NCBI GenBank assembly: GCA_938008165.1
Contig: CALLLP010000010.1
Location: 124,001 to 188,000, forward strand
Source: an uncultured Neomegalonema sp.
GTDB taxonomy: Bacteria; Pseudomonadota; Alphaproteobacteria; Rhodobacterales; Rhodobacteraceae
Direction: 5' to 3'
Length of the DNA: 64,000 nt
Made by a program: the position numbers and the translations under genes
Shown: in pieces, positions 17,922 through 27,058 of the stretch
Position numbering within the stretch: the stretch's first letter is position 1
Layout of the letters: every line of letters starts with the position of its first letter
Notes under the pieces: model-generated
The model's input: the letters and a program-made list of their open reading frames with translations, nothing else
The model's database searches: none
What the model was told of the DNA's origin: nothing

Positions 17922-19553
17922 TCAGGTATCCGCGCGCCAGAGAGTAACGGGCGCTTCCGCACCGCCGAAGTTGTTGAGCGGTACTTCAGTCCGGCCCTGA
18001 ACATGCGCGGCGGCCGCATCGACATAGTTGCGGTGCATCGGGATCGACATGCCATTTTCCTCGTGGATCATGGTCTGGAGATCGCAATACTTCGCCTTGC
18101 GCTTATCGGCATCGGTTTCGCCACGCACATCGATGAGAAGCTGGTCGAACTTGTCGTTTTTCCAGCGCGTTTCGTTCCAGTCGGCATCGCCCTTGAAGGC
18201 CAGCGTCATCATGATGTTGGCGGTCGGACGCATGTTCCACGATGCCACACAGATCGGCTCCTTGAGCCAGACGGCACCCCAATAGCCATCGGTCGTGACC
18301 TTCTTGACATCGAAGTTCATGCCGATCTTCTTGCCTTCACGTTGCATGAAGAGGCACTGCTCGACGGCACCGGGGGCGACTTCGGCACAGACAATCGGAA
18401 TAGCCGTGTTGCCGATACCCGATTTCTCGAAGTGGAACTTCGCCATTTCCGGGTCCAGCTCACGCTGGGGAATGTCAGGGCAATGGTCGAAATAGGCCGC
18501 GTTGATCGGCTGATCGTTACCGAGCGAGCCTTGTCCCTTCATGACGCCTTTCACGAGACGTTGACGATCCTGCAACGCCTGCATCGCCTTGTAGAGATGC
18601 ACGTTGTTGGACTGCTCCATATCGAGGCGCGGGGTGATGTTGACATAGGCCCCGGCCTTCAGCGACCAGATTTCCTTGCCGTCGGTCTTTTCGACCTGCG
18701 AGATCGCCTTGGGCGGCAGGTTGACCATCGCATCGACGTCACCGGCGAGGAATGCGTTGAGGCGGGCGGTGGAATCACCGATGCCGTAATGCTCCAGCTC
18801 GTCGAGATATCCGCCCTCGCCCCAGTAGTTTTCGAAGCTGGTGCCAACGGCGCGAACGCCGGGCTTGAATTCCTTGACCTTGTAGGGGCCGGTGCCGACA
18901 GCGGTTGCGAAATCGGTCGTGCCATCCTGAAGGATCTTGAAGTGGAACGTACCCAGCGCAATCGGCAGGTCGGCATTGGGCGAGGAGAGAACGGCACGCA
19001 CCTCGTAATCGTTCACCTTCTCCCACTTATCGATCATCGAGACGAGCGAGGATGCCTTCGAGATCGAATCTTTGCCGAGGTGACGGTTCATGGTGAAGAT
19101 CACGTCATCGGCGGTCAGCGTCTTGCCATTGTGGAATTCGACACCCTTGCGGATCTTGAAGGTCCATTCGGTCGCGTCGTCATTCGACAGCACTTCTTCA
19201 GCCAGTTCAGGCTCATAGCCCAGATCGGCGGTCAGGCGCGTGAGCGAGCCGTAGAACATACGACCACGGAAGTAATCCGCCGCCGAGGTGTAGAGAGCGG
19301 GATCGAGCGTGTCATTCGGGCCGTGCTGATCGGCCGCCATAATCAACTTGCCGCCGCGCTTTGGCGTATGGGCCGCCGCATGGGCGAGACCCGTGAACAG
19401 CGTGCCCGAGGCAAAGCTGGTGGCCCCGGCGGCCATCAGCCAGCCCATGACATCACGGCGGGACGCCCCGCGCTTCATCATGTCATTCAGATGATTGCGC
19501 TCATGGTATCCAAGCGCAGTGAGGCGAGGGTCGTTATTTTTGAAGTCAGACAT
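17922..19553 (-). CDS. Family 5 extracellular solute-binding protein (Tat-exported)
   Basis: The 543-residue protein is the periplasmic receptor of the downstream ABC importer. A twin-arginine signal (SRRDVMGWLMAAGATSF at about 32-50) follows an unusually long n-region, so export by Tat is likely. The mature part begins around TPKRGGKLIMAADQHGPND and contains the SBP_bac_5 signature WTFKIRKGVEFHNGKTLTADDVIF. Family 5 proteins bind peptides, nickel, opines or sugars; the ligand cannot be read from the sequence. It is the first gene of the operon, with an AT-rich 252-base upstream gap that probably holds the promoter. Confidence 0.92.
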   Translation of the reverse strand: MSDFKNNDPRLTALGYHERNHLNDMMKRGASRRDVMGWLMAAGATSFASGTLFTGLAHAAAHTPKRGGKLIMAADQHGPNDTLDPALYTSAADYFRGRMFYGSLTRLTADLGYEPELAEEVLSNDDATEWTFKIRKGVEFHNGKTLTADDVIFTMNRHLGKDSISKASSLVSMIDKWEKVNDYEVRAVLSSPNADLPIALGTFHFKILQDGTTDFATAVGTGPYKVKEFKPGVRAVGTSFENYWGEGGYLDELEHYGIGDSTARLNAFLAGDVDAMVNLPPKAISQVEKTDGKEIWSLKAGAYVNITPRLDMEQSNNVHLYKAMQALQDRQRLVKGVMKGQGSLGNDQPINAAYFDHCPDIPQRELDPEMAKFHFEKSGIGNTAIPIVCAEVAPGAVEQCLFMQREGKKIGMNFDVKKVTTDGYWGAVWLKEPICVASWNMRPTANIMMTLAFKGDADWNETRWKNDKFDQLLIDVRGETDADKRKAKYCDLQTMIHEENGMSIPMHRNYVDAAAAHVQGRTEVPLNNFGGAEAPVTLWRADT

Positions 19554-19805
19554 CTTTTCTCCCGGGTGTTCGGCAATGCGCAGTTTGCATATGCCTTTCC
19601 GTCATTGATTATTATCGAGCTTGTCATCGCTCCTTCGGTTAGTTTTGACCATCGACGAGAGGAGTGCAACAGCCGAAGATTGGTTTTTATTTATATTAAC
19701 GAGACTTTCTGTCTCATTCCTGATTTTGGTGATCGTTAACAGGGTTGACGCTGTACCACCCTGCCCGCTCATACTGATCGGGCGATTCGCGATTGGGACT
19801 CCGGG

Positions 19806-20873
19806 CTATCGCCCTTTCGAATCGAGAAAAAATCGTATTAATCCTTCCGAGGCATCCGGGGTGTTGGGGGCGGTATAGCTGCCCGCCTTGTCGCCACCGG
19901 ACCATGCATGGCCGAGAGTTTCAACATCCCAATATTCGGCGACGACGGTGCCATCCGGCAAAATCAGCCGATGCCGGGCCACCCCTTCCCCGGAAGATGC
20001 GTCGCTGTGAAGGGCCGCATCCGGGAAGACGCTTTTCATCGCATCGAAAATATACGCGCCATTCGAGGGCACGACCGTGCGGTCCTTGCGGCCATGGACG
20101 ATCATCGCCCGCGCATGAGGCGCTCCCTTCGCAATCGGAAACCCCTGACCGGACCCGCTGCCATTCATGGCCGCAAAGGCGGAGGAGACATCCTGCGCCG
20201 ACCCTGCGGCAAGCCCGGAATGCACGCCGATAGCGCTGAAGACATCCGAATAAGCCAACCCCAGAATCGCCGCCATGGCGCCCCCGGCGGATAGTCCGGC
20301 GGCAAAGACGGCTCCGGGGGGAACGGCATGTGTGGCCGCAATCTCCTGCGCAAGACCGGCAAGGATCGCGGCTTCGCCCGCGCCACGGCGCTGGTTTGAC
20401 GGGTCAAACCAGTTCCAGCATCCATTCGGATTATCCGCCGATCCCTGACCCGGATATGCAACGATCAAAGCCTCGCGCGCGGCGAGGGCGTTGAGGGCGG
20501 TTCCACGGGCGAAATCATCGGGATTCTGGCCGCAACCATGGAGCATAACGACCAGACCCCGAATGCCGCTAGGGGCCTGAGGCGGCAGGAACAGGCGGTA
20601 ATCGCGCCCACCATGCGGCCCGCGATAGGATTGCGAGAGCATGGGCATCGTGGCGGGGGGGATCGGCGAAGAGGAGGCGGTTTGGTGTGCAGAACCGGCC
20701 ACGCCCTCAATCGTGACCCCGTCAAAATCATCATCCGCAGGGGCGTGCGGAATATCGGTATCCGTATTGTTTCCGGTCAAGGCATCTTGGATCATGCGTG
20801 TGGCATTGAGCGGCTTACCGTCGCGGACGGCTTGGGTCGCGCGCCGCATCGCATCGAGGTAACTGGCATTCAT
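19806..20873 (-). CDS. PHB depolymerase-family esterase (LpqC-like)
   Basis: This 355-residue alpha/beta hydrolase has LVVMLHGCGQNPDDFA as the oxyanion region, nucleophile Ser in AAGLSAGGAMAA, acid Asp in VHGRKDRTVV and His in ETLGHAWSGG. These match the Esterase_PHB family, which cleaves polyhydroxybutyrate or feruloyl-type esters. No clear signal peptide is present, and about 110 residues of linker precede the catalytic domain, so an intracellular or phasin-linked role is possible. It lies 38 bases downstream of a ribbon-helix-helix gene on the same strand. I am sure of the fold, less of the substrate. Confidence 0.88.
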   Translation of the reverse strand: MNASYLDAMRRATQAVRDGKPLNATRMIQDALTGNNTDTDIPHAPADDDFDGVTIEGVAGSAHQTASSSPIPPATMPMLSQSYRGPHGGRDYRLFLPPQAPSGIRGLVVMLHGCGQNPDDFARGTALNALAAREALIVAYPGQGSADNPNGCWNWFDPSNQRRGAGEAAILAGLAQEIAATHAVPPGAVFAAGLSAGGAMAAILGLAYSDVFSAIGVHSGLAAGSAQDVSSAFAAMNGSGSGQGFPIAKGAPHARAMIVHGRKDRTVVPSNGAYIFDAMKSVFPDAALHSDASSGEGVARHRLILPDGTVVAEYWDVETLGHAWSGGDKAGSYTAPNTPDASEGLIRFFLDSKGR

Positions 20874-20911
20874 AAAGCAAACTTTCTTGGAAGCCGGACG
20901 GCCCGGAAAAC

Positions 20912-21331
20912 TTAGAAAAAGCGGTCGGCGAGGGCTTTTTTGACCGCGCGGCTGGCCTGAACGGTGCCCAGAACCGTCAGCGAGGCAATCGTCGCGCGGG
21001 CAAGATCTGGCGTCACATCCGGCGCGATGCGCACGAGACCGACAACGCGGATCGAAAGGCGCTCCCCCGCCTGCCGTGTGCGTTCGAGTGTGGCCGCATC
21101 GAGGTCTATCAACCCCAATTCGAAGGTTTGGCGCGACATCGATTGCGCCATCTCATCCGCATGATTGGCAAGCTGGTTTCGGATCGCCGTCCTAATCAGG
21201 TCGCTTCGGTTGGCATAAAAGCCGTCCTGCACCAACAAATCGACTCGGCCAAGATCGACCGGCCCCAGATTGATCGTGATCTTTTCACTGTCACAGCGTT
21301 TATCGGGGATCGGCACGACATTTGGCATCAT
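20912..21331 (-). CDS. CopG/ribbon-helix-helix-type DNA-binding protein
   Basis: From the ATG at 21331 it has 139 residues. The segment EKITINLGPVDLGRVDLLVQ followed by FYANRSDLIRTAIRNQL is a ribbon-helix-helix domain (strand, helix, NRSD-type turn, helix). The C-terminal 60 residues (LSIRVVGLVRIAPDVTPDLA...SLTVLGTVQAS) look like short beta repeats and may mediate oligomerisation. It probably regulates its own operon with the esterase and perhaps the divergent molybdoenzyme operon. A frame extending to 21376 exists but crosses the palindrome just upstream, so I prefer the shorter start. Confidence 0.72.
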   Translation of the reverse strand: MMPNVVPIPDKRCDSEKITINLGPVDLGRVDLLVQDGFYANRSDLIRTAIRNQLANHADEMAQSMSRQTFELGLIDLDAATLERTRQAGERLSIRVVGLVRIAPDVTPDLARATIASLTVLGTVQASRAVKKALADRFF

Positions 21332-21344
21332 TGCTATCCAAAAC

Positions 21345-21358
21345 CATCCACTTGGATG
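21345..21358. promoter_or_regulatory. Palindrome upstream of the ribbon-helix-helix gene, possible operator
   Basis: CATCCA-CT-TGGATG is a perfect 6+6 inverted repeat 14 bases ahead of the regulator's start. A second palindrome, TTGCA-T-TGCAA, lies at 21363-21373. Their position in the divergent region between the regulator and soeA fits autoregulation. This is pattern evidence only. Confidence 0.35.
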
Positions 21359-21602
21359 TTTATTGCATTGCAACATAGATATGTAAAGCTCTTTTGACAG
21401 TTTTCGTCGCGACAGGAAGACGGTACGGCAGGGATGTTAATTATCGCTGGCAAGTTGCACAGAAAATTGATACCTCACGTTTCAATATTCGAATGATTAT
21501 GATGCGATCTTGCAGCCTGCCGCCCTTGACGGACGCCAAGCCCTGCTCCAAACCTGACCGCAGGATCACCACTGCCTGATCGCTCTTGCCCGAGGACCGC
21601 CC

Positions 21603-24458
21603 ATGCCCCCTCTAGACGAGCCAAATGTCGAACGCTCGCCCAAAGTCTCGGACGAAGTTCGCTGTACGACCTGCTATATGTGCGCATGTCGCTGTGGCAT
21701 CAATGTGCATATCCGCGACGGTCTGGTCCGCTATATCGAGGGGAACAAGAATCATCCCGTAAACAAGGGCGTTCTCTGCGCCAAGGGCAGCGCGGGGATC
21801 ATGCAGCATTATTCTCCCGCCCGCCTGATGACCCCGCTGAAACGGGTCGGGCCGCGAGGCTCCGGCGAGTTTGAACCGATCTCGTGGGAAGAAGCGCTGC
21901 AAACCGCCGTATCGTGGCTCAAACCGATCCGCGAGACCGACCCCTCGAAGCTGGCCTTCTTCACGGGGCGCGATCAATCGCAGAGCTTTACGGGCCTTTG
22001 GGCGCAAAGCTATGGCACACCCAATTATGCGGCCCATGGCGGCTTTTGCTCGGTGAATATGGCCGCCGCCGGGATCTATACGATGGGGGGCGCGTTCTGG
22101 GAATTCGGCTCGCCGGACTGGGAACGCACGAAGATGTTCATGATTTTTGGCGTGGCCGAGGATCACGATTCCAATCCGATCAAGATGGGTCTGGGTCGCC
22201 TGAAAGAGCGCGGCGCGAAGGTGGTGGCGGTCAATCCCGTCCGCACCGGCTATAACGCCATTGCCGATGAATGGGTCGGGGTGACGCCGGGCACGGATGG
22301 CCTGTTTATCCTTGCGCTGGTGCATGAATTGATCCGCACCGGGCATGTCGATCTCGACTACTTGCTCCGCTATACGAATGCCCCGTGGCTGGTGATCCGC
22401 GATCCGGGCGCGGCGGATGACGGCATGTTCGCGCGGGACCATAACGGCAATACATTGGTTCTGAACCGCCATGCGAATGTCGTGCAAAACGCCAAGACCG
22501 CCCGCAAGAACGCGGCCCTGAAAGGGCAAGCGCGGCTGGAGGACGGGCGCGTCGCGGTTCCGGTCTTTCAGATCATGGCCGAGAAGTATCTCGACGATGA
22601 ATACTCTCCCGATTCCGTCGCCGAAAAGACGGGGGTGGATGCCGCGACGATCCGGCGGCTGGCGGCGGAGCTGGCCTATACCGCGTTTGAAGAAGCCATC
22701 GAAATCGACCAACCCTGGACCGATGTATACGGCGAGAAGCACGCGACCATGACGGGCCGTCCGGTCAGCTTCCACGCCATGCGCGGCATCAGCGCGCATT
22801 CCAATGGCTTCCAGACCTGTCGCGCGATCCATGTGCTGCAATTGCTGCTCGGTTCAGTCGAATGCCCCGGCGGCTTTCGCTTCAAGCCACCCTACCCCAA
22901 GCCTATGGAAGCGCATCCCAAACCCCATAGCGGATACGCACCCAATTCTCCGCTCGACGGTCCCCATCTGGGCTATCCGCGCGGCCCCGAAGACATGATG
23001 ATCAATGACGATGGCAGCCCAAGGCGCATCGACAAGGCATTCTCATGGGATGCGCCGATGTCGGCCCATGGCATGATGCATATGGTCATTTCCAATGCGG
23101 TGGCGGGCGATCCCTACAAGATCGATACATTGTTCCTGTATATGGCGAACATGTCGTGGAACAGCTCGATGAATACGCGCGGCGTGATGGACATGCTGGA
23201 ACAGCGCGATGCCAATGGCGACTATACGATCCCACATATCATCTATTCCGATGCCTATTCGTCGGAAATGGTCGCCTATGCGGATCTTGTCTTTCCCGAT
23301 ACGACCTATTTGGAACGGCATGACTGTATCTCGCTGCTCGACCGGCCAATCTGCGAGGCCGATGCCGCCGCCGATGCGATCCGCTGGCCCGTAGTCGACC
23401 CCAAGACTCAAGGCGTCGGTCGCGATGTACAGGGCTTTCAGTCGACACTATGCGCCTTGGGCGCCCGGCTGGGCCTGCCCGCTTTCACAAACGAGGATGG
23501 CTCGGCCAAGTACAAGGACTACGCCGATTACATCGTCAATCACGAGCGCAAGCCCGGAATCGGTCCGCTAGCCGGATTCCGGGGCGAGGACGGCACCGAA
23601 AGCGGACGGGGCAAACCGAACCCCGATCAGCTTCAACGCTATATCGACAATGGCGGCTTCTGGCTGGAACATGTGCCGGACGAGGCGGCCTATTATAAAT
23701 TCGCGAACCAAGCCTATCAGGATTGGGCCGTTGGTCTGGGATTCTTCGACGAGCCGCAGCCTTACACGATGCAGCTTTATGTCGAGACCATCCAGAAATT
23801 CCGCCTCGCCGCCGAGGGCCATGGCGACCGCCAACCCCCGGACCATATGCGCGACCGGGTGCGCAGTACCTTCGACCCGCTACCGATCTGGTATGCGCCG
23901 TTCGAGGAAACCATGGTCGATCAGGCCGAATACCCCCTCCACGCAATCACCCAGCGCCCGGCGGCGATGTACCATTCATGGGGATCGCAAAACGCATGGC
24001 TGCGCCAGATTCACGGGCGCAACCCGCTCTATGTCCCCGGTGAGCTATGCGATGAGCATGGGCTGGAGGATGGCGATTGGGCGCATGTTTCCTCGCATCA
24101 CGGTCGCATCACGGTGCCTGTCGCGCGGATGGATGCGGTAAACGGCAAAACACTGTGGACGTGGAACGCCATCGGCAAGCGAGCAGGCGCATGGGCGCTG
24201 TCCCCCGATGCGCCGGAGGCGACGAAAGGCTTTCTGCTCAATCACCTGATCCATGAATTGCTGCCCGAAAAAGGCGACGGGCTGCGCTGGGGCAATTCCG
24301 ACCCGATCACCGGACAGGCGGCATGGTACGATCTGCGCGTGAAGATCGAAAAGGCCGATGGTCCCCCGGAGATGACAAAACCCAGCTTCGAAGCCCAGAA
24401 AGGCCCCGCCCCCGAAGGGCCAAGCACTGTCGCCTATGGCGAGGAGTGGGGGAAGTGA
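21603..24458 (+). CDS. soeA: SoeA-like sulfite dehydrogenase, molybdopterin catalytic subunit
   Basis: This 951-residue bis-MGD oxidoreductase has an N-terminal [4Fe-4S] motif with Cys24, Cys27, Cys31 and Cys59 (TTCYMCACRCG...GVLCAKG). The Mo ligand is probably the Cys in AAHGGFCSVNMAA. No Tat signal is present, so it should face the cytoplasm, as known for SoeABC (oxidation of sulfite to sulfate with electrons passed to quinone). The neighbouring FeS and NrfD/DmsC-type subunits complete a SoeABC-like complex. The same superfamily includes formate dehydrogenases and polysulfide/thiosulfate reductases, so the substrate is inferred from the overall family resemblance and operon, not proved. About 270 bases separate it from the divergent regulator. 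Confidence 0.75.
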   Translation: MPPLDEPNVERSPKVSDEVRCTTCYMCACRCGINVHIRDGLVRYIEGNKNHPVNKGVLCAKGSAGIMQHYSPARLMTPLKRVGPRGSGEFEPISWEEALQTAVSWLKPIRETDPSKLAFFTGRDQSQSFTGLWAQSYGTPNYAAHGGFCSVNMAAAGIYTMGGAFWEFGSPDWERTKMFMIFGVAEDHDSNPIKMGLGRLKERGAKVVAVNPVRTGYNAIADEWVGVTPGTDGLFILALVHELIRTGHVDLDYLLRYTNAPWLVIRDPGAADDGMFARDHNGNTLVLNRHANVVQNAKTARKNAALKGQARLEDGRVAVPVFQIMAEKYLDDEYSPDSVAEKTGVDAATIRRLAAELAYTAFEEAIEIDQPWTDVYGEKHATMTGRPVSFHAMRGISAHSNGFQTCRAIHVLQLLLGSVECPGGFRFKPPYPKPMEAHPKPHSGYAPNSPLDGPHLGYPRGPEDMMINDDGSPRRIDKAFSWDAPMSAHGMMHMVISNAVAGDPYKIDTLFLYMANMSWNSSMNTRGVMDMLEQRDANGDYTIPHIIYSDAYSSEMVAYADLVFPDTTYLERHDCISLLDRPICEADAAADAIRWPVVDPKTQGVGRDVQGFQSTLCALGARLGLPAFTNEDGSAKYKDYADYIVNHERKPGIGPLAGFRGEDGTESGRGKPNPDQLQRYIDNGGFWLEHVPDEAAYYKFANQAYQDWAVGLGFFDEPQPYTMQLYVETIQKFRLAAEGHGDRQPPDHMRDRVRSTFDPLPIWYAPFEETMVDQAEYPLHAITQRPAAMYHSWGSQNAWLRQIHGRNPLYVPGELCDEHGLEDGDWAHVSSHHGRITVPVARMDAVNGKTLWTWNAIGKRAGAWALSPDAPEATKGFLLNHLIHELLPEKGDGLRWGNSDPITGQAAWYDLRVKIEKADGPPEMTKPSFEAQKGPAPEGPSTVAYGEEWGK

Positions 24459-24486
24459 ACAGCGACATGCTCGAAGGTCGAAAACC

Positions 24487-25362
24487 GTGAAATCGATCAC
24501 GCATCAGATCACCGGCTATGGCGGTGTCAAACTGCATGTGCGCGAGGCGGGTAATCCCGACGGCCCGCCGCTGTTGCTGATCCATGGCTGGTCTCAGCAT
24601 CATCTGAGTTGGTCAAAGCAGTTCAATGGCTCGCTGGCCAAACGCTTTCGCCTGATCGCGCCGGATTTGCGCGGCCATGGCGCTTCTGACAAACCGCTGG
24701 AGCCGCATCACTATGACTGCGCCGCCCCTTGGGCCGATGATATCCGGGCGGTGATACGCGACTTGTCGCTGGAAAACCCGCTGCTTGTCGGGTGGTCGAT
24801 GGGTGGACGATCCGTGATGGATTATCTGTCGATCCATGGCGACGATGCGATTTCCGGCGCGGCCCTTATCGGAGCGTCGGTCATGGCGCCGGGTGACCCC
24901 GAAGTGCTGACCGAACGCAGCCCGGCGGTAAAGGCCGAAGGCATGTATTCGCTCGATCAAGGCGTCGCGCTGACCTCGACCATCGCTTTTCTGCGCGCCT
25001 GCTTTGCCGCGCCGCTTTCAAAGCAGGATCTGGCACTGATGACCGGGTTCAACATGCTTGTGCCCCCCCAAATCCGCAAAGCCGCCCGCCTGCGCATCGG
25101 CAATGGTGAGGATGCGGCGATGCAACACATGACCAAGCCCGTCGCGATCTTCTGGGGCGAAGCGGAGAAAGTATGCTCCCGCGCCATGTTCGATGCGACG
25201 ACCGCCGCCCTGCCGGATGCCGCCGTCTTCACCTATCCCGGTGCAGGCCATGCGCCTTTCTGGGAGCGCCCGGACGCTTTCGACACCGATCTCGCCAGTT
25301 TCGCCGATACCGCTTTCACGCGCATTGCACCCCTGCAAGCCGCGCAAGGAGCCATTGCATGA
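24487..25362 (+). CDS. Alpha/beta hydrolase embedded in the soe-like operon
   Basis: The 291-residue product starts at GTG 24487, eight bases after GAAGGT; the soeA stop is 28 bases upstream. The fold signatures are LLLIHGWSQHHLSW (oxyanion loop), LVGWSMGGRSVM (nucleophile Ser) and GAGHAPFWERP (catalytic His). The usual acid position in GE.D reads GEAEKV, so the acid is Glu or lies elsewhere. It resembles small haloperoxidase/esterase-like hydrolases with no signal peptide. Its stop overlaps the soeB start (ATGA), so it is cotranslated with a redox complex. A maturation, cofactor or substrate-release role is possible but speculative. Confidence 0.82.
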   Translation: MKSITHQITGYGGVKLHVREAGNPDGPPLLLIHGWSQHHLSWSKQFNGSLAKRFRLIAPDLRGHGASDKPLEPHHYDCAAPWADDIRAVIRDLSLENPLLVGWSMGGRSVMDYLSIHGDDAISGAALIGASVMAPGDPEVLTERSPAVKAEGMYSLDQGVALTSTIAFLRACFAAPLSKQDLALMTGFNMLVPPQIRKAARLRIGNGEDAAMQHMTKPVAIFWGEAEKVCSRAMFDATTAALPDAAVFTYPGAGHAPFWERPDAFDTDLASFADTAFTRIAPLQAAQGAIA

Positions 25363-26105
25363 CCCAACTGCCCGAAACAACCGATCGCAAGCTCGGCCTC
25401 GTCATCGATCTCGATACCTGTGTCGGATGTCATGCCTGCGTCATTTCCTGCAAGGAATGGAATACGGGCGGCTATGGCGCGCCATTGGCCGATACGGATG
25501 CCTATGGCGAAGACCCCTCCGGCACCTTCCTGAACCGGGTGCATACCTTTGAGGTCAAGCCCGCGAACAAGCCCGCGATGGTCACGCATTTTCCAAAATC
25601 CTGCCTGCATTGCGAGGATGCGCCCTGCGTCACCGTCTGCCCCACCGGCGCCAGCTTCAAGCGCGCCGAAGACGGGATCGTTCTGGTGCATGAGGATCAC
25701 TGCATCGGCTGCGGTCTGTGTTCCTGGGCCTGCCCCTATGGGGCGCGCGAAATGGATGCGGTCGAGAAGGTGATGAAGAAATGCACGCTCTGCGTTGACC
25801 GCATCTATAACGAGAATATCCCCGAAGAGGACCGCGTTCCCTCCTGCGTGCGGACCTGCCCCGCCGGAGCGCGCCATTTCGGCGATCTGGGCGATGCGCA
25901 GAGCGATGTGTCGAAACTGGTGGCCGAACGCGGCGGTTTTGATCTCATGCCCGAGCAAGGCACCAAGCCCGTCAACAAATACCTGCCGCCTCGCCCCAAA
26001 CAGCAGCAGATGGCGGATGAACCCGTCAACCTCGCCGCCCTCGCCGAACCCAAAGCCACGGGCTTTCTGGGCTGGCTCGACGGCGCACTCGAAAGGCTCG
26101 GCTGA
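25359..26105 (+). CDS. soeB: SoeB-like iron-sulfur subunit
   Basis: This 248-residue electron-transfer subunit has four cysteine clusters: CVGCHACVISC, CLHCEDAPCVTVC, CIGCGLCSWAC and CTLC...CVRTC. These would bind four [4Fe-4S] clusters (or three plus one [3Fe-4S]), as in DmsB/SoeB proteins. It should carry electrons from SoeA to the SoeC membrane subunit. The start overlaps the hydrolase stop, and the stop shares one base with the soeC start. The C-terminus (NKYLPPRPK, then an Ala/Glu-rich tail) matches alphaproteobacterial SoeB proteins. Confidence 0.85.
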   Translation: MTQLPETTDRKLGLVIDLDTCVGCHACVISCKEWNTGGYGAPLADTDAYGEDPSGTFLNRVHTFEVKPANKPAMVTHFPKSCLHCEDAPCVTVCPTGASFKRAEDGIVLVHEDHCIGCGLCSWACPYGAREMDAVEKVMKKCTLCVDRIYNENIPEEDRVPSCVRTCPAGARHFGDLGDAQSDVSKLVAERGGFDLMPEQGTKPVNKYLPPRPKQQQMADEPVNLAALAEPKATGFLGWLDGALERLG

Positions 26106-27019
26106 TGCATCCCGCATATTCCGTCATCTTCTTTACCGTTGCATCCGGCGCAGGGCTTGGACTGATCGCCTTTATGGGTCTTGGCGCGCTGCGGATCGAC
26201 GAAATGTCGACCGGCTTTTTATTGACCGCCTTCGGGATCGGCTTTGCCTTGTCGGTTGCAGGATTGCTGTCCTCGACCTTCCATCTCGGCCATCCTGAGC
26301 GGGCGTGGCGCGCTTTTTCGCAATGGCGCAGTTCATGGCTATCGCGGGAGGGCGTGCTGGCCGTCGTCGCGCTGATCGTTGCCGCGATTTTCGCCGGGAT
26401 GTGGCTGTTTCTCGATCTCTCCTCGGCGTTTTTCGGGGTCGCGACGGCTGTTCTGGCCATGCTGACGGTCTGGGCGACGGGGATGATCTACGCGCAGATC
26501 AAGGCAGTCGATCTCTGGCATCGCTGGCTGACGCCCGTTTGCTATCTGCTGTTCAGCATTGCGGGAGGGGTGGTCCTGTTCCTTTTTGTCCATGCACTGA
26601 TGACCGGCAAGGCGGGCTGGGAATTATCGAGCGTTGCGATGATTGCCCTGCTGGTCGCTTGGGCGGTCAAATTATTTTGGTGGCGGGGCAGCGAAAATAC
26701 ACCGACCTCGACCCCCGACACCGCGACCGGGTTGGGCCATCTGGGCAAGGTGCGCCTGCTGGAGCGGCCCCATACGGGATCGAATTATCTTCTCAAGGAA
26801 ATGGGCTTTCAGATCGGCCGAAAGCACGCCAAGAAATTGCGCATGATTTCGGTCATGCTGGGGGCTATCTTGCCGATCCTGTTGATCCTGTTGGCGATTC
26901 CTGCGCCGCTTGACGTTCTGTGGCTCGGCTTGGCCGTGCTGGCGCATCTGTCGGGTATGCTGGTCGAGCGCTGGCTTTTCTTCGCCGAAGCGCGCCATTC
27001 GGTGATGGCATTCTACTGA
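26105..27019 (+). CDS. soeC: SoeC-like membrane anchor (DmsC/NrfD type)
   Basis: The 304-residue protein has about eight hydrophobic helices. It contains the DmsC-type segment STFHLGHPERAWRAFSQWRSSWLSREG, where a conserved Glu/His and SWLSRE are characteristic. It should donate electrons to quinone. It follows soeB with the stop and start codons overlapping by one base (TGATG). glnE starts 39 bases after its stop. Confidence 0.88.
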   Translation: MHPAYSVIFFTVASGAGLGLIAFMGLGALRIDEMSTGFLLTAFGIGFALSVAGLLSSTFHLGHPERAWRAFSQWRSSWLSREGVLAVVALIVAAIFAGMWLFLDLSSAFFGVATAVLAMLTVWATGMIYAQIKAVDLWHRWLTPVCYLLFSIAGGVVLFLFVHALMTGKAGWELSSVAMIALLVAWAVKLFWWRGSENTPTSTPDTATGLGHLGKVRLLERPHTGSNYLLKEMGFQIGRKHAKKLRMISVMLGAILPILLILLAIPAPLDVLWLGLAVLAHLSGMLVERWLFFAEARHSVMAFY

Positions 27020-27058
27020 TTTCTTTGCGCGATACGCGCGGGCGGATAGGGTGGCAGG

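Noticed and set aside
18003-19739. 578-codon plus-strand frame antisense to the solute-binding protein
   Set aside because: No motif or ribosome-binding site; the opposite strand encodes a clear Tat-exported SBP.
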